Positions 31,910 through 39,868 of a DNA stretch of 53,808 bases are shown in pieces. Both the position numbers and the translations under genes were made by a program. The stretch comes from Eubacterium sp. (GTDB taxonomy: Bacteria > Bacillota > Clostridia > Lachnospirales > Lachnospiraceae), in NCBI GenBank assembly GCA_021769425.1, contig JAETSX010000026.1:1-53808 (forward strand), in the 5' to 3' direction. Positions within the stretch are counted from its first letter, which is position 1. The number at the start of each line of letters is the position of its first letter. Below the pieces are notes generated by a model. It was not told the origin of the DNA. It made no database searches and saw nothing but the letters and a program-made list of their open reading frames with translations.

Positions 31910-33379
31910 CTAATTTTCCAATGTTCCGCTGTAATATTTCTGATTTTTACTTCTTGGCTTTTCCGGCATTATCATTTTCAACTGCCCCGTTTCCAGCAAT
32001 GGGTTCACATAATGGGCCATCATATAATAAATCGTTTTAATGCCAAGATATCTGGCAATTTCATTCCGGCTTTTCGGCGTTCTGCAGAACTCAACAATCC
32101 CCTGCACTTCACCCTCTGACAGAATTACCATATCTATATTCCGTAATTCCTGCTGTTCCTCTTTATTATAAAAGGTCACTGCAAATTCATTTCTGGAATC
32201 TGAAAATACGGCTTCCCGCATACCGGCGTTTCGCAGTTCCCGCTGAATGGTCGGAATTCCGGAATAACGGTTTTCTGTAATGCCAAGGGTTTCCATTGCC
32301 CGGGCCAAAACAGGATTTCTGGTATCCGGCTGCACCTTCCCCAATTTGTCCAGCGTCAGCCTGCCATACAGACCGCCGGGATTGCGTATTTCCAATCTGT
32401 CTTTGTACATAATCACTTCAATGGGCATGGCTTCCGTATGAATACTGTAATCCCGGTGAACCAGGGAATTCAGCACCGCTTCCCGCACGGCCACCAGAGG
32501 ATATTCCGTTTTATCCGCCCGTTTTCCCGTTTTTTTCTCTATCACAGTCCGCACACGCATATTTTTCTTTACAAACTTCATGGTATCTTCCAGCAAATCC
32601 AGAAGCGTTCCTTCTATCCGCTTATTGTCGATAAATCTGGAACCATCCTCTGCGGCCTCCCCTTTTTCATATCCTGGAACTACCATGGCATTTACCGTGT
32701 ACTGGGGATAAAACATCTGAGGATAGACAGAAAACAGCATTGTACAGGCCAATGTAGGCTTTTCATCAATTACCATATTCAGAAATCTTTCAATATCTTT
32801 CTGAGGAAGACTTCCAAGCCGTGGATTATTTTCCTTGATCAAATCCACATATGCTTTCATTTTCCCAAGATCAATGGCAGAAAGGTCGGCCCTTTCATTG
32901 ATTCTCACGTCGTCCTGATATTTTTTCCGATATGCCTCATAACTGTATATTTCATAATCACTCATGGGCTCGTCGGAATCTCCGGCCCTGACATAAGAGC
33001 CCTTCATTCTTCCCACTCCCCCGTAATAACAAGGCCGTTCTGTAAGATCAATGCCGGGAATCTCTGCGGATACCACCGTTCCCTCCGGCAAACCCACTGC
33101 TGTAAACACCGGACGGACAACCGGAACCATCTGCTTACACTGTTCATTTACCTTTTTCTGCAAATCCTGCACATCATACACCCCAACAACTTCAAATCCC
33201 AGTTCTTCATCTATTCCAAATAGAAGTATTCCTCCCATATCCTGATTTGAAAAGGCAGAAATTGTATCATATAACTTTTTCGGGCATCCCTGATGCGCCG
33301 CTTTTAATTCTATTGTCTGAGACTCTGCTTTCATAGTCCGGACTTTTTCAATTAATTCTGCTAAATCTGTTTCTATCAT
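31910..33379 (-). CDS. AlbA_2 DNA/RNA-binding protein with C-terminal ATPase-like domain
   Basis: A 489-residue protein. The N-terminal AlbA_2 (Schlafen-like) domain (about 14-135) is marked by ESQTIELKAA and ISAFSNQDMGGILLFGIDE. A GHKL-type ATP-binding domain follows around 265-400 (YPLVAVREAVLNSLVHRDYS, IEVIMYKDRLEIRNPGGLYG), and a winged-helix segment about 425-480 (SRNEIARYLGIKTIYYMM). Such proteins are usually annotated as putative transcriptional regulators. CAAGGAGGGTGC lies before the ATG. It is the first gene of a pair with DUF1848, downstream of the 19-bp repeat array. Confidence 0.85.
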   Translation of the reverse strand: MIETDLAELIEKVRTMKAESQTIELKAAHQGCPKKLYDTISAFSNQDMGGILLFGIDEELGFEVVGVYDVQDLQKKVNEQCKQMVPVVRPVFTAVGLPEGTVVSAEIPGIDLTERPCYYGGVGRMKGSYVRAGDSDEPMSDYEIYSYEAYRKKYQDDVRINERADLSAIDLGKMKAYVDLIKENNPRLGSLPQKDIERFLNMVIDEKPTLACTMLFSVYPQMFYPQYTVNAMVVPGYEKGEAAEDGSRFIDNKRIEGTLLDLLEDTMKFVKKNMRVRTVIEKKTGKRADKTEYPLVAVREAVLNSLVHRDYSIHTEAMPIEVIMYKDRLEIRNPGGLYGRLTLDKLGKVQPDTRNPVLARAMETLGITENRYSGIPTIQRELRNAGMREAVFSDSRNEFAVTFYNKEEQQELRNIDMVILSEGEVQGIVEFCRTPKSRNEIARYLGIKTIYYMMAHYVNPLLETGQLKMIMPEKPRSKNQKYYSGTLEN

Positions 33380-33436
33380 TCTGCACCCTCCTTGTTGGAA
33401 TTATATGCTTATTTCTCTATTTTATCCAAAAAACAA

Positions 33437-33467
33437 AAAATAAGCAAACAGTTTGTTTGCTTATTTT
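33437..33467. repeat. Perfect 13-bp hairpin of the GCTTATTTT type
   Basis: AAAATAAGCAAAC (33437-33449) pairs exactly with GTTTGCTTATTTT (33455-33467) around AGTTT. The right arm resembles one unit of the adjacent 19-bp array, so it may derive from it or seed it. It lies 58 nt upstream of the AlbA_2 start codon. Confidence 0.65.
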
Positions 33468-33547
33468 GAAAAACTTTGCTTATTTAATAAATTTGTTTGC
33501 TTATTTGTTTGCTTATTTGCCCGATTTTTACAAATTTTCTCTATTCC

Positions 33548-33756
33548 TTTGCTTATTTTTTATCTCTTTGCTTATTTTTTATCTCTTTGCTTATTTTTTA
33601 TCTCTTTTCCTATTTTTTATCTCTTTGCTTATTTTTTATTTCCTTGCTTATCTTTTCTTTCCTTGCTTATTTTTTCTTTCTTTGTCTATTTTTTCTTTCT
33701 TTGTCTATTTTTTCTTTCCTTGCTTACCTTCTCTTCCCTTGCTTATTTTTTTCTTC
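33548..33756. repeat. Eleven tandem 19-bp units (TTTGCTTATTTTTTATCTC type)
   Basis: Units begin at 33548 and then every 19 bp to 33738, with the left units nearly identical and the right ones drifting to TTTGTCTATTTTTTCTTTC. Related GCTTATTT motifs extend left to about 33450. One strand is almost purely pyrimidine. Since 19 is not a multiple of 3 and no unit has a stop, all three plus frames stay open; none has a ribosome site, so I do not call a gene. Apart from this array, a hairpin and the palindromic element, 33380-34088 holds nothing recognisable. Confidence 0.92.
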
Positions 33757-33894
33757 GTCTATATTTTTGCCTGTTTCTTTACTTTTCGTTTATTTTTATC
33801 TTCTTACCTGTTTGCTTCCTTGTCTATCTCAAATCCATACTGCAGCGAATAATCCGATATTTGCATCCGTATCCAAAGATAAAACGTTCGCTGG

Positions 33895-34090
33895 AGTACT
33901 AGTATAATCCACACTAATTACCGATACCTTTCACGCAGGATAAATTTTCATATGCAGGGCGGAGGAATGAGGCGTAGCGGTGGCTACGTCGATTGATGAG
34001 GGTCTGCCCCGCTTTATCGGGCACAACGCAGCAGATGGAAATTTAAACAAGTGAAAGGTACGGTTAATTAATGTAGGTTATACTAGAACT
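33895..34090. repeat. 196-bp palindromic element with internal hairpins, abutting sbcC
   Basis: The outer arms (33895-33958 and 34027-34090) are imperfect inverted repeats of about 64 bp: AGT(A/T)CTAGTATAA at the ends, then TAATTA(A)CCG and ACCTTTCAC. The centre has two further hairpins: CGTAGC-GGTG-GCTACG (33973-33988) and GCCC...GGGC (34006-34022). The right end overlaps the sbcC stop by 2 nt. No reading frame is visible. This is a MITE-like or structured-RNA element; a part of one arm recurs at 39770-39824. Confidence 0.8.
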
Positions 34091-36914
34091 AACTTTCCAT
34101 CTCCCACTTTACCCGGCTCCCTCTCTCCGTTTTCTTCACTGCCAGCTTCCGGTCTATCTGTTCTTTCAATTCTGTCACATGGGAAATAATTCCCACCAGC
34201 CTGGTATCTCCGGCCAGCTCATTGAGAATGCTGATGGCCCGATCCCTTGCTTCTTCGTCCAGAGATCCAAATCCCTCATCAATAAACATGGTATCCAGAT
34301 GCACCCGGCCCGCCGTATTCTGTATTACATCCGCCATGCCCAGGGCCATGGAAAGAGCTGCCAGAAAAGATTCTCCGCCGGAGAGCGTTTTTACGTCCCG
34401 CACCTTATCTGTTACCAGGTCATAGACATCCAAATCCAGCCCTGCTTCCCCCTGCCTGCCCAGTTGTTCCACTTCCCGGCAGCGGAGCATAAATTGATTT
34501 CCGTTCATTTTTACCAGTCTCCGGTTTGCTTCCCCGATAATGGAACGAAAATAACGCCGCTGAACATAAGTCTGGAAATCCAGCCGGATGTGCTGGGGCA
34601 GATTACCATTAGCTGTCTTATCCAGGTTGCTGACCAGTTCATACTGCTGCTTTAACAGTTCCCGCTCCTGGTACAGTTTCATAAGCTGCTGCCTGGCCCT
34701 TTGGTTTCCTGCCTTTCCTGCTGCAAGTTTCAGCTTTTCTTTCTCTAACAATTTCGCCTCCTCTTCCAATTGGCGGCCGTACTCTGACAATCCTTCCGTT
34801 TCTGCCGGCTCTTTGCCCTTCAATTGTTTTGCCAGCAATTTCTGATTTTTCTGCTGTTCCGTCAGAATTCCCTGACTTTCTGCAATATCCCGCCGCAATT
34901 TCTGCAAGGCCGCTTCTGCCGCTGCCTTTTTGCTCTCCAGGGATAATTTTTCCTGTTTTGCCTTCTCAAGCTGCCGCTTAAGTTCGCGGACTTCGAGAAA
35001 TGGCAGTTCTTTCTGTATCAGCTCCAGGGCATGGCTGGAAGTCTCAAAAGCAAGTTTTGCATCGTACTGTTTCTTCACCAGTTCTTCTTGCTGCCGTTGA
35101 AGCTGCGCCTGCTCCTGTAAAAGTTTTTCTTGTTTCTTTTCCTGTTGTTCCAACTGCTTTCTCTGTTTTTGAGCTTCCTCCAAAGCTACTGCTGCCTGCT
35201 GATGCCTTTCTAGGCACTCCTCCAGTGCAGGTTTAATCATTTCGGGCTGAAAGGATTCCCCGAAGATACGGGTTCCATCCTGCTCCAAAAGAGAACGCTC
35301 TTTTTCACAGTCTTTTTGTGCTTTCTGAAAATTTTCCCGGCACTGACTCAACTTCAAATCTGCCTGTTCTCTGGCCTTTTTCGCTTCCTCCACCTGCTGC
35401 TCTGTTACGGCATGGGGAGAAAGTTCCGCTTTCCCAGGATGCTCTGTGGAACCGCACACCGGGCAGGGCTGTCCCTTTTCCAGGCGTTGTGCGATAATTC
35501 CCACCTGTTCCTGAATAAAACTGCGGTTTCTCTCTTCATAGTCCCGGCTTTTTTCCTGAAAGAGCTGCAATGCTTTTTCTGCCTTCGCCTGCTCCTGTTT
35601 CTGTTTCTTTCCGTATTTTAAAAACCGTCCATAGGTATCTGACATTTCTTCCAGCAATGATTGTTTCGCTGTCAATTCTTTTACGTTCTCTGTCAGCGCT
35701 GGTATTTTGGCAATTTCTTCTTCCAGTTTCCCCTTCTGTTCCTGAGCCTTCTGTATCATGCTCTGAATTTCATTCAATTTTTCTTCTGTCTGCCGCAATG
35801 CCTGTCCCAAAACCTGCCGCTCCTTTTCGGCACGAAGAACCGCTTCCTGCGCTTCTTTTTGAACATCATATTTGGGCAGCAGATTCTTCCATCCTGCAAT
35901 CTGCTCTGACAATCTTGGAAGCTGTTCCTCTAACTGCAGGCAAAGTTCCTTAAGTTTCCCGGATTCTTCTTTTTCCTGCTGGTTCTGCCGGATCAGCAAT
36001 TCGGTCCGGGCGGCAATTTCCGTTTCTGCTTTCTCTGCCTGCTGAAAAAGCTGATTGAGTTCTTTCGCCTGGCGGATACGAAAGGCAGTTTCCTCAGACT
36101 GCTTCCGGTTCTCAGCTTCTTTTTTTCGGATCGCCTTATCCTTCTCCCCCATTTCTTCCATCAGATAGCCCAGAGTTTCCAGAATCTGCTGCGGATTTGT
36201 TTCTAATTTTCCGCAGATTTCCTCCCAGTCTTTCCTGTAACTGCTTTCTGCCGAATACGTGACGCTTTGGATTTCGTGGCTGCACAGCTTGCGGTTATCC
36301 TCTAATTTTCCGTACAGAGATTTGCTTTGTTCCCGCAGCTTCATCTGGAGATTGGCATACACATTGGTGTCAAAAATCCTGGCAAATATTTCTTTCCGCT
36401 CCCTGGAGGATGCATGGAGCAGCCGCATAAATTCTCCCTGGGCAATCATGGCAATCTGGGTGAACTGTGGGGCTCCCACTCCCAGGATCTCCACAATTTT
36501 CTCATTGATTTCCCGAATCTTCCCCGGAAATTCCCGGCCGTCAGGCATCCATAAAGCAACGGAAGCATTTTCTTTGGTCAGGGTATAGTCTCCTTCTTTG
36601 TTTTTCCGCCTGCTGATGCGCTTATAATTGGGATTTCTCTGAATCTTATATTCTTTTCCGCCGTAAAGAAAAGTCAGCTCCACAAATGTGGGGGTATCCG
36701 GGTCTGCATACTGGCTGCGCATCATGTCCCCATCCCGCCTGCCTCCGCTGGTCTGATCATACAGCGCATAGGTAATAGCATCAAAAATCGTGGTTTTTCC
36801 GGCTCCGGTATCTCCGGTAATCAGAAATACGCCCTGGCTTGCCTGTGCAAAATCTATGGTTTCTTTCCCGGCATAAGAACCGAAGGCCGACATTACAAGC
36901 TTAACTGGTTTCAT
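34089..36914 (-). CDS. sbcC: SbcC, ATPase subunit of the SbcCD nuclease
   Basis: A 941-residue SMC-like ATPase (Rad50 relative) that with SbcD cleaves DNA hairpins and protein-blocked ends. Walker A GDTGAGKTT lies near 35-43. Two very long coiled coils flank a zinc hook CPVCGS (Cys484 and Cys487). The C-terminal lobe has the signature LSGGESFLAALSMALG and Walker B DTMFIDEGFGSLD. It is the second gene of the sbcDC pair, starting 71 nt after the sbcD stop. Its stop codon lies within the end of the palindromic element. Confidence 0.95.
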   Translation of the reverse strand: MKPVKLVMSAFGSYAGKETIDFAQASQGVFLITGDTGAGKTTIFDAITYALYDQTSGGRRDGDMMRSQYADPDTPTFVELTFLYGGKEYKIQRNPNYKRISRRKNKEGDYTLTKENASVALWMPDGREFPGKIREINEKIVEILGVGAPQFTQIAMIAQGEFMRLLHASSRERKEIFARIFDTNVYANLQMKLREQSKSLYGKLEDNRKLCSHEIQSVTYSAESSYRKDWEEICGKLETNPQQILETLGYLMEEMGEKDKAIRKKEAENRKQSEETAFRIRQAKELNQLFQQAEKAETEIAARTELLIRQNQQEKEESGKLKELCLQLEEQLPRLSEQIAGWKNLLPKYDVQKEAQEAVLRAEKERQVLGQALRQTEEKLNEIQSMIQKAQEQKGKLEEEIAKIPALTENVKELTAKQSLLEEMSDTYGRFLKYGKKQKQEQAKAEKALQLFQEKSRDYEERNRSFIQEQVGIIAQRLEKGQPCPVCGSTEHPGKAELSPHAVTEQQVEEAKKAREQADLKLSQCRENFQKAQKDCEKERSLLEQDGTRIFGESFQPEMIKPALEECLERHQQAAVALEEAQKQRKQLEQQEKKQEKLLQEQAQLQRQQEELVKKQYDAKLAFETSSHALELIQKELPFLEVRELKRQLEKAKQEKLSLESKKAAAEAALQKLRRDIAESQGILTEQQKNQKLLAKQLKGKEPAETEGLSEYGRQLEEEAKLLEKEKLKLAAGKAGNQRARQQLMKLYQERELLKQQYELVSNLDKTANGNLPQHIRLDFQTYVQRRYFRSIIGEANRRLVKMNGNQFMLRCREVEQLGRQGEAGLDLDVYDLVTDKVRDVKTLSGGESFLAALSMALGMADVIQNTAGRVHLDTMFIDEGFGSLDEEARDRAISILNELAGDTRLVGIISHVTELKEQIDRKLAVKKTERGSRVKWEMES

Positions 36915-36985
36915 TCCATTTCCCCTCCCTTCTGCATTAATACAAAAGTTCCTGTGTATCGAAATATGAACGGTCCGCTGGAGCG

Positions 36986-38149
36986 CTAGAGTGTGCTTGA
37001 AAAATGATCCAAAATTTCCGCAACAATCTTCTCTTCTTCTTCGCTCATGGGCTGGCTCTGCATTTCCTGATAAAAAGCCCGGAAAGCCTCCATGGGCTTT
37101 AGCAGGATTTCCCCTTCTTCTTCCGGTTCCAAAAGATTCCTGGTTCTGGTATTGTCCACCCGCAGCTCTAAAATGAAATCATAAACTTCCTCCAACTGTT
37201 CTTTGGGGCGGTACGGCTCTTTTTCATCGGTCAGCGTCACGCTGATAAAATCATGGCAGTTTTCTTCTGTCGCCCGGCCGATAATTTCCTTCAGCAGCCC
37301 CCGTTCCCGGCGCACCTCCTGGATGGGGACTAAGGGGAGCGATTCTATCCGTATTTCCTGGTGTTTTGCGCCCAGCGTTACCATCGTAACTGCTTTCTTA
37401 TGAAATTCCTCGCTGACAGAATATTTCAGCGGAGCGCCGCAATAACGGATATGAGGCGCCTTTACCATCTGAGGGCCGTGAATATGCCCAAGGGCCGCAT
37501 AATCGAACTGCTCAATCACAGACACATCAATATTATCCAGTCCGCCTACGTGAATCACTGTCTGCTCCGAATCACAGGTTTCCGGTTTCTGTCCCTGATT
37601 TGTATAAAACTGGTGGGACAGCAGCACATTCCTTTTGCCAAAATCAATCTGTTCTCTGGATAGAACCGCCCGTACAGCGCTTTCATAATCCGTCACAACG
37701 CCTTCTTCAAATAAATGCCGCACATATCCCGGTTTCAAAAAAGGCAGCAGATAGAAGTTCACTTCTCCGTGTTCATCCTGCAATACTACTTTTTTCAGAT
37801 ATTCTTCCGGCTTGGCAGGAGTTTCCGCCGCCACATAAATCTGATGCTTCTCCAGAAATGAGCTGGCATAACTCAGCCGCTGGGGATTGTCATGATTTCC
37901 GGCGATAATCAGGACAGGAATCCGGGGAGTAATCTCCGCCAATTCCTGTAAAAAACCGTCAAATATGGCATATGCTTCCCCAGAGGGCACGGAACGGTCA
38001 TAAATATCCCCGCAGAGCAGTATCACATCCGGCCGGCGTTCCTTTGCCAAATTTACGATTTGCGTAAGCGCCGCCTGCTGGTTTTCTTTCAGACTGTAAT
38101 ACCGGAGCTGTTTTCCGATATGCAAATCCGATAAATGGAAAATTCTCAT
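36986..38149 (-). CDS. sbcD: SbcD, nuclease subunit of SbcCD
   Basis: A 387-residue metallophosphoesterase nuclease (Mre11 relative). The motifs are HLSDLHIGK (Asp/His), LLCGDIYDR, IAGNHDNPQRLSY and YAALGHIHGPQ, together the two-metal site. The start at 38149 is used because the protein then begins MRIFHLSDLH and GGAGG lies 4 nt upstream; an ATG 12 codons earlier lacks a site. It is directly upstream of sbcC. The order hypothetical-sbcD-sbcC on one strand suggests an operon. Confidence 0.95.
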   Translation of the reverse strand: MRIFHLSDLHIGKQLRYYSLKENQQAALTQIVNLAKERRPDVILLCGDIYDRSVPSGEAYAIFDGFLQELAEITPRIPVLIIAGNHDNPQRLSYASSFLEKHQIYVAAETPAKPEEYLKKVVLQDEHGEVNFYLLPFLKPGYVRHLFEEGVVTDYESAVRAVLSREQIDFGKRNVLLSHQFYTNQGQKPETCDSEQTVIHVGGLDNIDVSVIEQFDYAALGHIHGPQMVKAPHIRYCGAPLKYSVSEEFHKKAVTMVTLGAKHQEIRIESLPLVPIQEVRRERGLLKEIIGRATEENCHDFISVTLTDEKEPYRPKEQLEEVYDFILELRVDNTRTRNLLEPEEEGEILLKPMEAFRAFYQEMQSQPMSEEEEKIVAEILDHFSSTL

Positions 38150-38232
38150 ATTCCCTCCATTCTTCCGCCCACTGCGGCATTTCAAAAACTCTCTGTCACT
38201 CTATCCGCCGGTAATACAGGATTACATGCGCA

Positions 38233-38730
38233 TCAAAACATATCTTTTAAAGTCTCCATTATCCGGGTCATCCGCTGGTCCGCTGCATGGTATACCTGCT
38301 GCAGAGGCCAGGGCAGGCCCAGAATATATTCTCGGTCTCTCTCTGTCAGGACCTCCAGCTCCCGCAGAAATGACGGCTCATCCTGATACCGTTTCTTTCC
38401 GAAGTCGCAGGGGTAATATTGTTTCCGGGGTGGTTCTTCCCGTTCCACCACCCGCCGGTAATGGGCCGAGCCATACTTTCCATATTCTCTCACATAGGAC
38501 ACCTTTTCTATCAAAGGTTCTTCCGGGGGTTCTTTCAGCAGGATAATTCCCCGGTCCAGATAATACCGCCACACGAAAGCCCCTGCCCGCTCTCTGGATA
38601 TGGGATAATCCAGTTCTTTTACCATCTGATCCACGGTATAGCCCAAATCTGCAAGATGGCGCAGGGCGCCTCCATAGGCCATGTCACCTACAAAATCAGA
38701 CAATGCCTGATTGAAATATCTGTGTTCCAA
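38233..38730 (-). CDS. Conserved hypothetical protein upstream of sbcDC
   Basis: A 165-residue soluble protein that I do not recognise. Its N-terminal 60 residues (ALRHLADLGYTVDQMVKELD, then an RERAGAFVWRYY stretch) look helical and could form a small DNA-binding or helical bundle domain. The C-terminal part is charged, with LTERDREYILGLPWPLQQVY. AGGAGAACCGTT precedes the ATG. It ends 83 nt before the sbcD start on the same strand, so a function tied to SbcCD is possible but only from position. Confidence 0.6.
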   Translation of the reverse strand: MEHRYFNQALSDFVGDMAYGGALRHLADLGYTVDQMVKELDYPISRERAGAFVWRYYLDRGIILLKEPPEEPLIEKVSYVREYGKYGSAHYRRVVEREEPPRKQYYPCDFGKKRYQDEPSFLRELEVLTERDREYILGLPWPLQQVYHAADQRMTRIMETLKDMF

Positions 38731-38813
38731 AACGGTTCTCCTCTTTGCATTAACCCAAAATCACCGGTAAATGAAACGCACAATCAAAAATCCGATACGC
38801 ATCTCAGATTATT

Positions 38814-39662
38814 TTATGCAATTTTTAAATACCGCTTCAAATCTTCCATCTGCTTTTTAGCCTGCTGATACCCTTCTTCATACAAAGCCGTCAGTTTCTT
38901 CGGGTCTGATTCGGTTCTTCCAACTCCGTGGGTGGTCTCCGGCGCAATTACGAAAATTTCTCCGGCCTGTTCCCGTTCCATCAACTCCTGAATGCACGCA
39001 TTGTACCGTTGGGGCCTGCTCTTAATATCCTCCGCAACTTTCGGATATTTTTTATATAATTTTCGGGAAATGTCACCTACCCGCTCCGTTTTTTTCACAT
39101 ACCCCCGTTCCCTGGTGAGGATCACGATGTTCTTATCGCATCCTTCCTGGATGGCATGTTTGTAGGGAACGGAATCGGACAGCCCGCCGTCCAGATAGTA
39201 ACGTTTTCCTATTTTCACCGGCTGGAACAGAATGGGCAGGGCACAGCTTGCCACCACCACGTCAAATTTATCGTCCCGTCTGGGCACTTCCAGATATTCC
39301 GGCTCCCCGGTATGGATATTGGTCACACATGCCTCCACTTTTCCCGGAAAAGCTTCAAAAGCATCATAGTCAAAGGCCTCCAGCCTGTTGGGAACCTCTC
39401 CGAATACGAAAGGAATATTATAAAAGCTTCTGTCTTTCAGCAGATGGCGCATTCCCATATACCGTTTATCCTTCATATATTTCTGTGCAATTTCCAGGTT
39501 TCTGCCTTTTTGTCTCGCCAGATAGGAAACTCCGTAGGCAATGCCTGCAGACACCCCGATAAAATAGTCCGGCATAATATTTTCCTCTAAAAATGCATCT
39601 GTGACGCCGCAGCTGAACAATGTCCGGCTTGCGCCGCCCTCCATGGTAATTCCCAGCTTCAT
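38814..39662 (-). CDS. Patatin-like phospholipase (RssA/YjjU type)
   Basis: A 282-residue serine lipid hydrolase. An oxyanion-type Gly-rich stretch EGGASRTLFSCG (8-19), the nucleophile Ser38 in GVSAG (36-40) and the catalytic Asp158 in DGGLSDS form the patatin Ser-Asp dyad. No signal peptide, so it acts in the cytosol or at the inner membrane face. GGAATG, 6 nt before the ATG, is a moderate ribosome site. Monocistronic in appearance. Confidence 0.9.
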   Translation of the reverse strand: MKLGITMEGGASRTLFSCGVTDAFLEENIMPDYFIGVSAGIAYGVSYLARQKGRNLEIAQKYMKDKRYMGMRHLLKDRSFYNIPFVFGEVPNRLEAFDYDAFEAFPGKVEACVTNIHTGEPEYLEVPRRDDKFDVVVASCALPILFQPVKIGKRYYLDGGLSDSVPYKHAIQEGCDKNIVILTRERGYVKKTERVGDISRKLYKKYPKVAEDIKSRPQRYNACIQELMEREQAGEIFVIAPETTHGVGRTESDPKKLTALYEEGYQQAKKQMEDLKRYLKIA

Positions 39663-39769
39663 TCTATATTCATTCCTTTCCTTATTGTCATTTTGCCGTT
39701 AGTATTTTACCTCATTTCATTCTGGTTTACAATGACAAAATTTGAAAGAATTTCTGAAAAAACCACTAT

Positions 39770-39824
39770 AGTATTACTCCGGCGGTTAAATATCACAGTT
39801 TTTACTTGTCTAAATTTCCATTTT
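39770..39824 (-). repeat. Partial copy of the 33.9-kb palindromic element
   Basis: AGTATTACTCCGGCGGTTAA, then ACTTGTCTAAATTTCCAT at 39804-39821, match the end and arm of the 196-bp element. The 18-mer differs at one base from the reverse complement of 34035-34052. TACTCCGGCGGTTAA (39775-39789) recurs exactly at 42130-42144. The element's centre is not recognisable here, so this looks like a decayed half-copy lying just past the NlpC/P60 gene. Confidence 0.6.
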
Positions 39825-39868
39825 AAGAGCCAATTGAACAATCCCCGCCTGTACAGATGAGCATCAAG

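Noticed and set aside
33453-33907. Three overlapping plus-strand frames of 131-149 codons rich in Phe/Leu/Tyr
   Set aside because: All three frames stay open because the 19-bp unit has no stop; no ribosome site and no real membrane-protein pattern.
36960-37000. GGTCCGCTGGAGCGCTAGAG near the sbcD stop as another end of the palindromic element
   Set aside because: It resembles CGTTCGCTGGAGTACTAG at 33885 over only about 18 bp with several mismatches, too little to claim.
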